Origin: Luscinia megarhynchos
Taxonomy: Eukaryota; Chordata; Aves; Passeriformes; Turdidae
Assembly: GCA_034336665.1 (NCBI GenBank)
Contig: CM067568.1
Location: 16,277,983-16,341,982 of the forward strand
Direction of reading: 5' to 3'
Length of the DNA: 64,000 nucleotides
The notes beneath the pieces are model-generated. The model was not told where the DNA came from. It saw nothing but the letters and a program-made list of their open reading frames with translations, and ran no database searches. Below are positions 10,394 to 23,171 of this stretch, one piece after another (position 1 is the first letter of the stretch; each line of letters opens with the position of its first letter). A program made the position numbers and the translations under genes.

Positions 10394-13300
10394 TATGCAT
10401 GTGTTTTAAGTAAAGATGGGTATGTCCTTAGGGTCCTAGCTTAGAAGTTTAAAAATCACAGAAATTGAAGGGATGATGGTTTGTGCTTGTTCCCACATTG
10501 GTGAACAACGGGATAGGGTAGAAATGCCTGAAAAAGCAGGTCAGAGCCAGAACTATACAAGAATAAGTAAATAAATGGGTCTAAGGACACTTTCCCTGTA
10601 TAAAGAGCAATGACTGTTTTACACTGTGCAGTTACAACATGTAAGATTAGCCAGGACAAATCCTATTAAAATCTTAAATACACAGTAAGCCTAGCCACTG
10701 TCTAGGGCAGTGTATAACAAAGCTCAGTATTTAATAACAATGTCAGGTTAAGTGCTAAGAAAGGGTGGAGACCAGGGCTATGGCACTGGTGAGGATTTTA
10801 AGTGCCCACAGTCTGTGCACAATTCAACCACTCCTGCCTTTGCCATTCCCTGAAAACAAGGCATTTAAAACTCAGAGCACATTTCATAGTGTGAAAACAG
10901 TATTTGTTGAAACACTGAAAGTCAGAAACAATGCTTTTGTTGGCAGCCTTCTTGGCATGTGCTTATTCAAAGCCGGGAAGAAACGGTGCGATACAGGCTA
11001 TTGGAGAAACAGCTCCAGACAGATGTCCCTAGCATTACTACTTCTCTTCATTCCAATAACTACAAAGAATAAAACTATTCATGATGGAAGTGACACCACA
11101 CTGTATTCTGGTGGGTGTGCAGAGAATCTTCTTGTTCCCCTCTCATGGGAATGTTGGGAGATTAAGGAGGAAAAGTGGAAGGAATGGTAATTGTAGGTAG
11201 TATGCTGTACAATGCTGCATCTTAAACTCTGGCCACAATCCCAAACCAGATTTGCTTAGAGCTCACCATTTCTGGAAGGCATTGCAACTCTGGTTAAGGT
11301 GAGCTGAAAGAGTAATATCTAGAAATGGAAGTGAGAGGGGCTGTGCTGAGCAGGAGGTGTTATGGACAGACTGCTTCCTTCATGTGTCACTACCATCATC
11401 TGCAAGAATACTGAACCTAAACAGAAGGTTTAACCTCTACAGTGAATAATGTATTTAGAGAGTTTTGCAGCTATCCTGATTATTGCAAATTGGTACTTAC
11501 ATCCTCAATATCTTGAGTCTGACTAGCATATCCTTGACTGCATTATTTGAGAGTAGCCATAAGTTTTTTCCTACATAAGAACCACTGGTAGTTACAAATT
11601 GAAGTCTGATTTGAAAATCTCTTTAATCACAATGGAACTGCAGTAAAAATTCCTGGCAGCTGACATACATAAGGATGTGCAGCAATGCTCTGAAAGCATA
11701 AACTTGCAAGCCTACCTCATGTGAAACAGGAAGTAAAAGGATGCTGTTTTACAGATGTGCCAACTGGATATTATAGCAAATGGCATGCACTTGTCTGGCT
11801 GGCTTCTGGCATCTATTTCCCTCTGCAATTTCTGAATACTTGTTGCCTATCCAAGGTTGATATAATCAAGAAAAGGTGTTATCAAAATCATGAATGAAGC
11901 ATTAAATGGCTTCATGTCCAGAACACATACCAATTTATATGTTCATACAAAGAACTAGAATGATTTGACATATCAGTACAATATATAATAATAGCTTGCT
12001 ATATTAACTTAATAAAGTATTCATTTATATAATTCCTATCTTAGCAATTTCCCATTCTTTTGGGTATTAGTGCAAAATCTGTGTTATTTGAATATTTTAG
12101 TGTTTTCCATTGGAGTGAATAGCAGATTTTATTACGACTGTATTTTTTAAACAAAATATTGAGCAAGTACACAGTCACAGAGATTGCCAAAAGGTTGTTC
12201 TGTTTAGTGCCAAAACACTAAATTAACAACTTCAAGTCAAGCATCATCGAAAACAAAGACTAGCTCATTCAACCATTATCTAAGAGAACAAGAACTACAG
12301 CAAAGAATACAATTTTGTAGTTGGTTTCCACCCAGAAGTGCATACTTAATACTAAGCTGTACTCTGCAGATAGATGTCTGAAAGAAAATTTCTCATGTTC
12401 AGTAAGAACAAAGTAGAGAACTCTCACTTAATTTTATCTGAGATTAATTCAAAGATTTCTCTTTATAGTAACCATACCACCTATAACCCCACAGGTCCCA
12501 AATTTGGAATTCTTGTTCAGCCAAAATGTCTCATATGAAGACCTACAAGGTTAAATCCATTTGTTTCTGCAATGACTGCAATAAATAAAATTGCACTTTC
12601 TCCCAGAGAGGTGTCCTGGTTCATCTAATGTGGATGGGAGAGTCATTTATTCCTGATGGGTGGTGTTGTGTACTAAGGAGTTTAAATTTACTGAGCTGAG
12701 CACCAGCTTGCACATATGAGGAGCATGCCAGTTTACACTGGGCTTCTGTGGGTGTCAGACAGCACCTTTTCCAAAATGGAAGAGACAAATATTACTGTAC
12801 CTGTCACAGGTCCTTGGAAACAACCCTGAATACCAAGAGTCTCCCTCTTGGCTGACTAAACAGTGAGCAACACACCTGAAAGGGCATGTTCCTATTGAGA
12901 GCTGTGGTGCATCAACAGCAGGAAATAGGCAGAGTCCTCAGAAATCCACGTTCCCAATGCGCATGTCACAGGTTCTTTCCATAATTGCATTCTCTAAGAT
13001 CAACACTTTTAAGCCAGGAAATTTAACTCTATTTTGAACAAAAACACTCTGGCCAGGTTAAAACCCGGATTCCGAAGTATATTCTGTCTTTATCTGTAGT
13101 TGAACCTTCAATTGAACTAACAAAATATATTGACCCTATAGTCCCTGTAATTAATTATATGAGACTTCTGTGCAAGTATCTTGTGGCTTGTCATTGTTTG
13201 CTTGGCTGTTTGAGACCACAGATACCTGCAATGTGCAACATCCTGTTGGCAAGATCACGCACTTTCACATCTCAGAAATGCTCAGATGCTGTCCCAGTGA

Positions 13301-13842
13301 AATTCAGTCCAAATCAAGACTTGGTTCCAAGTCCCATTTCCAACTAATTAGGCAGGATTATATATGGCCGATGACTCCTGAGTATGCGTCCTATTAGAAC
13401 TACAGAGGGGAAACAAGACTCTGCAGCTGAGGAATGGCAGAGTCTCCCTTTAGTTCCTTTTCTGTACTGGCTGGTAATGAAGTAGGCATTCATGGAGTAA
13501 AGCTAATGTGAGAATGGAGTGACGATGCTGAGGCAGTTTGGATGAAAGATTCCGTTGGTGCACAGAGAAGGAAAGGACCATTTTTTTAGTTAGTTGTGTC
13601 AGAAAATAAGGGAGGATTATTTTGACCCTTCTCATTATTAATCATAATTAATTATTATGACACAAGTTAATACAAACAAATATAAGTTAAAGATGAAATT
13701 CTGCATTTGCGTGAACTTAATGACTGATGGTTGTGGTTAGAGGTACTTATTCTGACAATTATTTGTTTCAACAAACAGCTTCTAGATCACTTGTTTGTAC
13801 CTGCCATCTTTGGGAGTTAGAGAATGTTTGTCTACTTTTATT

Positions 13843-13902
13843 TCACAGAATCACAGAATCAATTAGATTGGAAAAGTCCTGAGATCATCATGTCCAACCT
13901 AC
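13843..13902 (-). mobile_element. Short CR1 3'-tail fragment, inverted
   Basis: The plus strand reads TCACAGAATCACAGAATCA, followed by TTGGAAAAGTCCTGAGATCATC and TCCAACCT, which match the inverted end of avian CR1 (terminal octamer repeats, then the conserved GGTTGGAAAAGACC segment). Only about 60 bp are left and the copy stops abruptly after TCCAACCTAC. Confidence 0.85.
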
Positions 13903-16900
13903 TTGTTTGTTTTTCCATATTTGTCCAAGGTGCCAGCTGGGAAGTGGCTTCTGCTAAGTTTAGAAAGTAACACCTACCCTGCTGTAGAAAAAAAAAATTA
14001 TGCTGCATTTCTAACATGATTGTTACATTGGGGAAATTATTCAAAGTGGTGGTTTTCACACTGATGCCATTTTGGGATTATATAGGATAGTCAGGTTTAA
14101 TGCTGTTCAAGAGGAAAACAGGATTTGCCAGTTCAAGATCAAAATGAAAGAAGAGGAGGAGCAGATTTCAAGTCAAAAGGTGAATTTCCTGAAAGTGCTA
14201 CACATCTCAACTCAGTTAAGGACAGGGATGCTGGAGTATTAAGGGTTTCACCTCTGTTTCTTGCTTTGTGTAGCAATTAGTGCAGAGGATTGGAAAGAGA
14301 GCTCTAACCACCCAAACCGTGAGGCAACTAGAAAAACTGCCACAAGGTACATTGGCCCTACAGATCTGTTTCTGAAAGAGAAAAAAAGCCCCATCTGGGT
14401 CTCAAATAAGACAAAGTGAATATGTAAACTTAGACGAACTCTGTTTTCATATGAAAGCATATAAAACTATTTTATAGAAATGTGATTTTTCATATGAATG
14501 GTGGGATGAAAGTAGTTTTTTTCAGAACTCTTGATTTCTGATTTCATATGCTGTTTGATTATCTAGATGAAGTAAAGAAGGCAGTGTCCTGGACCAGCTA
14601 ATACTGGCTTTTTCTGTCAGGTTGGACCCTCTGACTCCCCTGTGAAATTGTTTCCTGTTTGATGATCTCATTTAATATATCTTTTGATAACCAGACTTCT
14701 AGAGATATCTGACCACGGCAGTAGCTCTTCAGCCATCCAGGCAACAGACAATAACTTTTGCAAAGCTGCTGCCTCTGAAGCCATTACTAAATTTTTACAG
14801 AGAGTGACTTACAGGAAAGTGTTTTGCCAGCTTTAATTTGTTTTTACATTATGTAATAATGTAAGAATTAAAAATAAGATAAAGATATTTATAACACACA
14901 TGAGTCCTTTAGGAAGACTGGAAAAGTCTCTCTAAAAGGAAAAAAAAAACAGTGAGTCAAACTAGGATCTGATGTAAAGTTCAGTTAAACTTGTGAGTTA
15001 GACCTGGTGGAGTAATTATTAGCCAGCTTGATTTTTAATAAATGAGCATAAACCCACTGACTTTGATATATAAGCACATAGCATTAGATTTGCATTCAGC
15101 CTGTTCTGTAGAGAGGAATGCTCATTATATCAATGTATGAACAATTTTTAAACCAAATATAATGTTCTAGGTGGGATAGGAATCTTTTATCCTGCCTTCA
15201 GTGTATGTGAATATCCAGCTGTAAAAGATCCATATTTCTTGCAAATTATGTTCTCAAATGGGATCACTTTGGTCCCTTAAATGAGGTTTCAGAACAGAGC
15301 TTGTGCTACACTTCAGTCTCACACTTAAACTCTCTAAATACTTAACTCAAAGCAAGAATTCCAGCTGGATATTTATTCTTTGTTATCTACCCATGCTAGT
15401 TTAATTTAAGCTAATGAGAATAAGATTCGATTATTTGAACACCCTTGACAGTCCTACAGTCTTCTACTTCTGTTCAAATTCTCCCTAAACCTCTGAAAAT
15501 TTGACATAAATTTAAATAAATATTTGCATCAAATGTCTCATAGGAAGCCATTGTTTGGATACACCTAACTGGAAAATTTCTATTCTATTACCAGAAATTG
15601 GTAGAAGTAAATACTTGGGTACTGTGAGCCAGCCCTCTTCTACTTACTACAGTGTAGATCTCTTGATTTAATGATGAGTTGAGTTCATGATGACCTGTAA
15701 GAGAGGAACACGCAGCCACTGGTGTACCCTGGAAAGAGATGTTAAACTGGGATCCTCTGCCCTCCACTGAGGCCACTCAGATGTACACCTGAACATTAAC
15801 ACCAAAACCATAATTTTCATCTTCCAAAAGCCTGAGAAAGTTTGGATCTGCATCACACTCTTTTCTCTTACCTCTAATTACAAACAGGGCTTTGCCTGTT
15901 CCACATTTATGGCAGGCAAAGGTCTTTTATTTTACAATACATGGCTTATACCTTATGTCTAGTAAAAATAAAATGTTGGGAATTTAGGAAAGGTGGCTCA
16001 TTACAGGAACAATGACCTAAGAAATATGAAGGTGTTATATGACCTAAAGCCAGTCTTGAGAAGGTAACTGTGGACGGTGGTATGGAGTTATGAACATATA
16101 AAGAGAAACTGAACTACTGTCCTTATATATATTTATAAGTACGAATATCTTGGTCTCAGACAAAACCTCTGCTCTACTAGGTGTTTAATTATGGGGCAAA
16201 ATATTTTCCACAGTGGTCTGCAACAGAATAACAAAAAAACCAGCAAAACAGGCACAAGTAGTAATGTATAGAAAAAAAGTAGGAAGCGTGGAAGCAGGAT
16301 ATAGCACAACATACACAGAATGCAGCTCTTTGAGTAAATATTAGCAAAGAATTACTGCAGATATCCATCCAGGTCAAGGAACGTGGATATGTGTGTGAAA
16401 TCAGCTGATCTGTTCAGCCACTACACACCTGTTCTCTTGGAGGCATTCCATGGACTGAGAGGACCAAGTGCAAGACTGAAATGCCAAAACAGCCTGCCAC
16501 AGCCCGTTCTGCTGGGCCCACAGCATTGCACAAGGCAATCATAAAAGGAGAACTTCATGAAACCGTGTGCAAGATGGAAATACCCTGCAGGAAAAACGTC
16601 TGCCCCTTCTGAATATTTACCTTCAAGATGTTACAGTTAAGCCTGGGACTAGGTCAAGGAGGGAAATGAGCTGCATTTTAAACCTCTGTACCCTCTAGTT
16701 ATTTGTGTTCAGTCAGTCACCCACAGCTAATGTTTCTTCTTTTATCTCTCTTACGACAGACCTGAGCTACACGAGACGTACCATTTGTAGAAACAGCTCT
16801 TTGGGGCATGAGGAGGTCCATGAGAACTTCCTTCAAGATGCATCCACTGTGTCGTGGTGCTGATGGCAGAAGCTTTCAGTCACTATTTACACTGACAGAC

Positions 16901-19900
16901 ACCATATATCACTATTTCAGCAGTCATGACAACAGAAAGCAGTGTTCAGAGCAGAGATAATAACCCATTGATAATATTGATAATATCCCATTTACATTTT
17001 TTTCAACAATGCTCTTTAGAGCAGATTTGACAGTGCCACACAGATCACCAGGAAGGAAGAAGTGACTCGGTAGGAAGGAGCAAGAAGAAAGAGAAGCACA
17101 TGCAATGAAAATGGCTGGGAAATAGTTGATTTTATATTGGGGTGGGAAAGGACATATTCACTAGTGACCAGTCAGCTCTAATAATACCTTTTGATGGTAA
17201 AGACTTTTTATTATGAGATTGGCTCACAAAGAAATAACTCATCTCCTCCTGTATGCAGAGATAGTCAGAAGTCACCTTTGAGCGTATGGGATCCTTGTTC
17301 TGCTTGGTGGCTTTCTGAAATATTGTGTCAGTTCTAGGATTAAATAAGGAACCCTGCTCCATGTGAACATGGGTCTTTATTTTGCTATTAGTACTGTGTC
17401 TATTCAGACAGCTGATGGATCTCTGGGAAGAAGCTGAGATGGTTTACCACTTTGGAATCTGCAGCAACCCCCAGGTAATGCTCCCAGGAACAAAAAGGGG
17501 CTAGACCTTAATGTCTAATGTTACCAGATGTAACACTCTCCAGTTTAACTACGCCCAAAGTCCCTGTGATTTCATAGTTGCACTTCTCAGAGTTAGAGTT
17601 AGAGACTCATTGCCAGCAGCTATGAGAATTCAGAACCCAAAATTCAGATCCAGAGCCCAAAGCTATTGGACAAACCCGTTTTCCCTTCCCAAGGATGCAG
17701 GGCTGTGTTGTACTTCTGTGTTTGCCATGCAGAGAAGCAGAAGAAACATGTCAGCCTCTTACCTGACACAGCATCCAGTGACAGATTCCTGCTGTCCAGG
17801 AGGTTGTGGAGCTCACCCATAACTGCTCCCCATCTGAGAAAACTTTGGAATTCATGTGTGCACCCAATGAGGAGGGAAAGGTGCATCACCAGTAATGGAA
17901 AGGGAGAAAGCAGAAAGAATATCTTGAAGCATGTAAGATAGAAGTTTTGCTGCCTCACAGATATGGTTGCTTCAACTGATTTTGGGGGATAAATTGGTTG
18001 TTTGGCCATTTGCATGTTAGAATTGCAGCCAAAACCAGAAGAAGTATGAAGCCAGAGCATCATGGACACCTCATAGATAATTATAATGGGATGAGATATA
18101 AAGGAAAAAAGTGTCAACTATTTCTCAAAAACTGGTAAACCATTTTTAAAATTTAATTTTTAAAAAGCAAACTCATTTACTCTTTCCTCTGACACAATAA
18201 TGTGTGAGCTCATATTCTCTATCTGCCAATAAAAATACTACCAGTGTGTGGAAAATTAAAAAGTAGTACTTCCCTTTAAAGAGGATACAGAAACAATATT
18301 TGAAAAGTAGAATACACATATATGAAACCCATAAATGTTACAATAAAGGGCTTGAGATAGGTATATCAGAATAAATCAAACAAGCTCTTAAAAAGGGGGA
18401 CATAAGGAGGAGGAAAAAAATATCTGGCATTAGCTGAGAAGATATCAAGCAGAAAATTGCCTGTTTTAAAATAAATTAGAAAGAGAAATTCATAATTTTT
18501 GAAGGAAAATGTACACTGAGGAAGGAAAAAGGCTAAAAAGAGCAGTAACATAGTTTGATTTGAAATAAATTCCTTTGTGAATAAGCCTAATGTAGGTGAT
18601 TTGTGAAAGACAATATTTTCATGCAAACAGGAAGGGAAGAAATACTGAAAGCAAATATATAAAATAATGTTCAGGTGTGAAGACGAAAGTTACAGTTATG
18701 ATTCTTTTTCTTTTACAGACTTTCAAAATTCCTCATTCCTCCAACTCTTAGGCCTGATTAATTTTGAAGTATATAGCTTTTTGAGGTTTGGGGTTTTTGT
18801 TTTTTTTAATATTCAATGCTATTACAATTTAGTGCAAGTAGATGCCAGTGCTATGAATGGCCACTGCTGGTAGCTCTGACTGTAGCACTGTGTAACATTA
18901 AAAATGGACTGTATCACCCACTTGAAACTAAAATTCTCAACCTGCTGACCATTTCATGTGCCTTGTAAGAGCCAAATTTCTTGGCTTTACTTTTGAGTAA
19001 GAACATGTGTTCTCGAGGAAATTTTAGTTTGAGAGCATCTCTGAAAGTCCATTTTATAGGTTCAAAAGAAAGAATATTCTCAGCCAAGTCTAACAAGAGT
19101 TTCCCTCCCCATCAGTGGAACATACTATTCCTCCACTAGGATATGAATACAAATACTTCCTTTCAGTCAGGAAACCTCATAATTCTCTGTCTGAGTTGAA
19201 CATTGAGCCATGAACCTCAAAGGAACCTAAACTCTCCCAGGGACTGGAACATCCTGATGTAATGATTCAACACAGCCTTGGCTTCCATGACAGCTTAATA
19301 AGGTAGGTGCTATAGATTATTTTCCAGGTATGATAGAAAAATCTGCACTCTTTTGTTTACCCCTGTGACACTTTCCCCTTTATTCACTTTAAAGTAGGAA
19401 CCACTGCTGCAAGAAAATTCATAGAGTGAGTGGAAAACCACCTTTCCCCCAGATATGTAGCAAAGATATGTAAGAAGTGTCATATTAATGTCTTCAGTAT
19501 ATTATCCTCCCTGACCTTTTAGACATTTATGAAAATGAGAATGGGGAAAAAAAGTAATTTCTCCTGAGGTTTTTTCTTTTCATTTCCTTTGGAGTTGTGT
19601 TTTTGAAAGTGCATTTGCATTAGCTCACAAAGCCATTTTTATCTTTAAAATTTTTTTCAGATGAGAAATCCTTTAATTGTGTTATTGCATACTAAATCTA
19701 ACAAAAAGAAGAGTAACAGAATTTTTGCTTGCTCTGCATTTGTTTTATGTCTTTTGATTTTGTCTCTGTCCTGGTGTTGATATTACTCTGAAACCTGTGG
19801 TAAAATGCCTGAGTGAGAAAGGAGCTTAGCTCTTTGAAATGATTGTGGTCAAATTTGTGTTACACCCTCTGTGATCTGATAAGGACAAATCTAACATGTA

Positions 19901-22495
19901 AATCTTTGCAGAGACATATACACTCAGGTAATCCATTTATTTGCAGGCTTGAACAAATATTGACAGAAGCAACTTCATACCTGTGGGTAATGACCCACCA
20001 CAGTGGTGACAGGTCAGAGCCCTAACCACAGCCTGTGCATGAAAACACTTGATGTATAGAGCCTGGCTCAATTTCTCTGCATGTATTTTCCTTTTTGCAT
20101 TAAAATTGATGAAGACAAAGGAATGACACTGATCTTCTTGGGTCAGGTGTCAGAAGCTGCTTCTAAATTTTGCTTTTTAATGGTGTTTGCTGCAGAATGG
20201 TGTAAGCTCAGGTGGAGCTATGCTGCATGTTCCAGTCAGATTCCAGGTGGGCTGAATGGTGTTCTGGGAGTGCTTCTCTCCACTCTCAGTAGAGGAGGAT
20301 CATCAAACTCACTGCTGGATTTAAGACACCCAGTGAGTGCACTTCACACTCTGAGTTTTTTCGCCTCCTTGGATTCCATTTTGGCTAGGATGCTACAGGG
20401 TGGATGTGAGAGGTTTTGTTAGATCAGTGTAAACCAGCATACATATGAATATCCACCAGAAAACTGCTTTTTGGAGAATAACCCATCCAGATTTGTAGAT
20501 GCTAGATATGATGTGATGCCTATAGTAGAGCTATACTACATTGTGGAATTATTATCAGTGCATTTTTGCTATATAGAGAAGTTTTAGAGTGTAGCAGTAA
20601 TAGTTTTGTAATAGCAATGGTCTGAAGATATTTGTAATGTAAATCTTTTGGGTAATAACCTTAAAACAGATGTAAGTATAAAAACTCTTAGGTTTAATAG
20701 GTTGCTCTTCTGCTGGTAGCAGTTTGGATACTTGAAGGTTCCTAAATTGCTTGTAATACCATCCTGCTTTCAATCTGACTTTTCATTCTAGAGTTCTATC
20801 TCCAAAAAAGGTGTTGAGTCTGAGATAGACCCTATCATTATGGTTCAACAGAAGAAAAGAAAGGGAAACTGTTTTGTTATTTTTAGAAAAGAAACTGCCC
20901 TCCTACATGGTCACCAAGTACTCCTCCCTCATCTTGCGTGCCAGCTCGATGAGGAATCTCAGGCTTTAGTGTATCTGACTCTCCAAAGAGTGTGTTTTGT
21001 AGGTGTGATGCCAACGTGCAGCTGTGCACACCTCAAAGCAAGGGCCTTCTTGGTTTATTCCAGTCTGTACAAGAGTTGCTACTGGAAGAACTAGTCAGGA
21101 ATATTGCGCCAGGATAAATTTGCTGAAAAGATCTTTCTAGTGACCAGTCAGCTCCAAAGAAGAAACGTCTCTCCACCTCTATCTCTTCACCCCACCAAAA
21201 GAAGAAGCCTTCCATCTACTCGCTTGGAAGGCTCACTTTTGGTCTGCAAAGGACCATAATAGTAAAACTAGCAAGCAAAGACACTGCACCTTGATTTTCT
21301 CCCCTTGATTTTTATTTTCTGTTTTTTTAAAGTCCACATTTTGGGCAAACTTTTCTTCCAGGTGCATAATACCTTTTCCTTTTAAAAATAAGAAAAGCAT
21401 GTGTGGTTTTAATACATCTCTAATTGTATTCCATGGCTTGCTGAAGCAAAGGTAAAATTATAACATTTATCATGACAGTGAATCAATTTTTCTACCCTGT
21501 GTAGGGTGGATATGAAGGCTAATATCCTCCCAGTGCCATTGACTCAGGATTGCTAAAGGAAGTCTTGTGAAGGAAAGTCTTCTCTTATCACTTGGCATTT
21601 CTGACTTGCTAATCTGATTTCAAAGAAAAATTGTTTATAGGAGTTCCTGGTTCAAGTCCTTCTCCTTGATAAAGTTGATGTCAAAGCATGTGCAACAGTG
21701 ACTGGATGAGCAAGTCAAGCTTGTTGAGTTCAGATCCAGAAATGATAACAATTTACTGATTTAGCAGCTCTCAGATGCCAATTAATAACCAGAGAAATAG
21801 GAACCCATTCAAATTTGTTGGGTCAGACAATCTGACTTTTTCCTGTACTGGTGCTGAAATCAAACTCTGGACAATGTCCCAAATCAACAAACCTCTGGGC
21901 CAGTTATTGTATTTGTTTGATGTCCCTGGCTACATGGACAAATAAACAAACAGCCTGCATTTCCTCCCCCTTCAAACCCTCCCTTTATTTCCCATTGCTA
22001 CTTACATGATTTTGCTACCCACCCTGTGTCTCTTGCAGCTTAGTCTGACCAAGCAGGTACTATGGTGAGTGAGGAATGCACCTCAGGATACTTTTTGTGT
22101 GCCCATTCAGCCTTTTCTTGATAGCAAGTAGGGGAGTATCAGCAGTGATAGTCTGCACTCAAACACATCATACTTGGGGAAATCATGGGAGTGGGTACAA
22201 TCTACCTGGCACCCTTCACATGATCACATGAGAGAGAATGTGATGAACTCACCACACACTGAACAGAACTGTTAGCATTTTCCAGATGTTTTCCTTGTGC
22301 CCCATATCAAGCTTCCAGTTCAGGTTTTAAAGATCGATATTTCTGACAATGTATAAAATGTGTTACAGGAACTGTAGCCACAGAAGATTAAAGTTTTCTT
22401 GAGTTTTCCATTATATATATATTTTTTATTTTTTTTTAACCAGCTGTATAAAGCAATATCTCTGAAGTACTGACTTAGCTTGTTCAAGTATTGAC
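13903..22495. other. Intergenic stretch, no gene seen
   Basis: AT-rich unique sequence. A 157-codon minus-strand open frame at 17644-18117 overlaps two plus-strand frames; none resembles a known protein. A strong acceptor-like site ending at 22038 with a GTGAGT donor at 22065 encloses 26 bases, a possible pseudo-microexon. Short inverted repeats occur at 14846-14866 and 16121-16138. An exact 18-mer at 17161-17178 recurs at 21138-21155. Confidence 0.45.
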
Positions 22496-23171
22496 TTGGT
22501 GAAGTCAGTAATAGGATCTCATTCTTATTTAGTCCTAAGCAGCAAAGGCTTGTCTCTCATGATGCTTTTAGGGGTTCTATTGGTGATCCACATGGACATA
22601 CCCACGAACAGAAGGCTCCCATCACTCCAGGTTCCCAGGGAGGTGGATATGTTTTGGGAGATCACAAGATTCCATTCTGCATGGCTGGTGTCAGCACTCA
22701 GAGCCCATGGAGTCAGTTGGTCAGCTTGTCTGTGCCTGTGGCCAGTGGGAAACCAACATTCCTCAATGGTAACGTGGACCATACATCAGTTCTCTGGAAA
22801 CAACAAAAAAAAGCTATGTCCATGGAGGTGGGCCACTTGCATCCTGTTGGCACGGTCAACATTCAAGGTTGTTCCTATTTGGCTCTATTCCCTTGAAGAC
22901 ACAAGGAGCAGCTGTGCAGGAAGTAAGTGATAGCCACACCACCTAATGCTTTCTGTACAAACAAGGGGTGAGCTGCACAGCCCTGATAAAGGCAGGTGTG
23001 ATAGTGGTGGAATCGATTCGCATCACCTGCATGACCCCACATCCCAAATAAGGGCTGCCACAACTGGTGGGTAGGCTGGAGATGTCCCATAGCTGGGACC
23101 TGATCTCCACAGCAGCCAGTACTGCAGAGGTTTGTGAATGAAAACTCAAATATTAATCTCTTAGGCAGCAC
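22496..23171. other. GC-richer block with overlapping long open frames, unidentified
   Basis: This block is less AT-rich than its flanks. It has a 144-codon open frame on the plus strand (22496-22930), an 80-codon one in another plus frame, and on the minus strand frames of 98 and 68 codons (22875-23171) and 85 codons (22525-22782). The minus-strand pieces could be parts of one decayed coding region broken by stops, such as a retrocopy or old retroviral remnant. I recognise no domain in any frame, so this is a description and not a gene call. Confidence 0.3.

Larger units (their letters stand above)
7331..13842. other. Intergenic stretch, no gene seen
   Basis: Mostly AT-rich unique sequence. 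A 141-codon plus-strand open frame at 10765-11190 is among the longest here, but it has no recognisable motif and no splice or promoter support. The segment 12612-12670 begins TGTCCTGGTT and loosely resembles the start of avian retroviral LTRs, too weakly to call. A small tandem duplication (9539-9598) and a T-rich tract (10301-10393) are listed separately. Confidence 0.45.

Noticed and set aside
10765..11190. 141-codon plus-strand open frame
   Set aside because: No domain, signal peptide, promoter or splice context. Length is within chance for a 64-kb window read in six frames.
17644..18117. 157-codon minus-strand open frame
   Set aside because: Overlaps unrelated plus-strand frames, lacks recognisable motifs and sits in ordinary AT-rich sequence.
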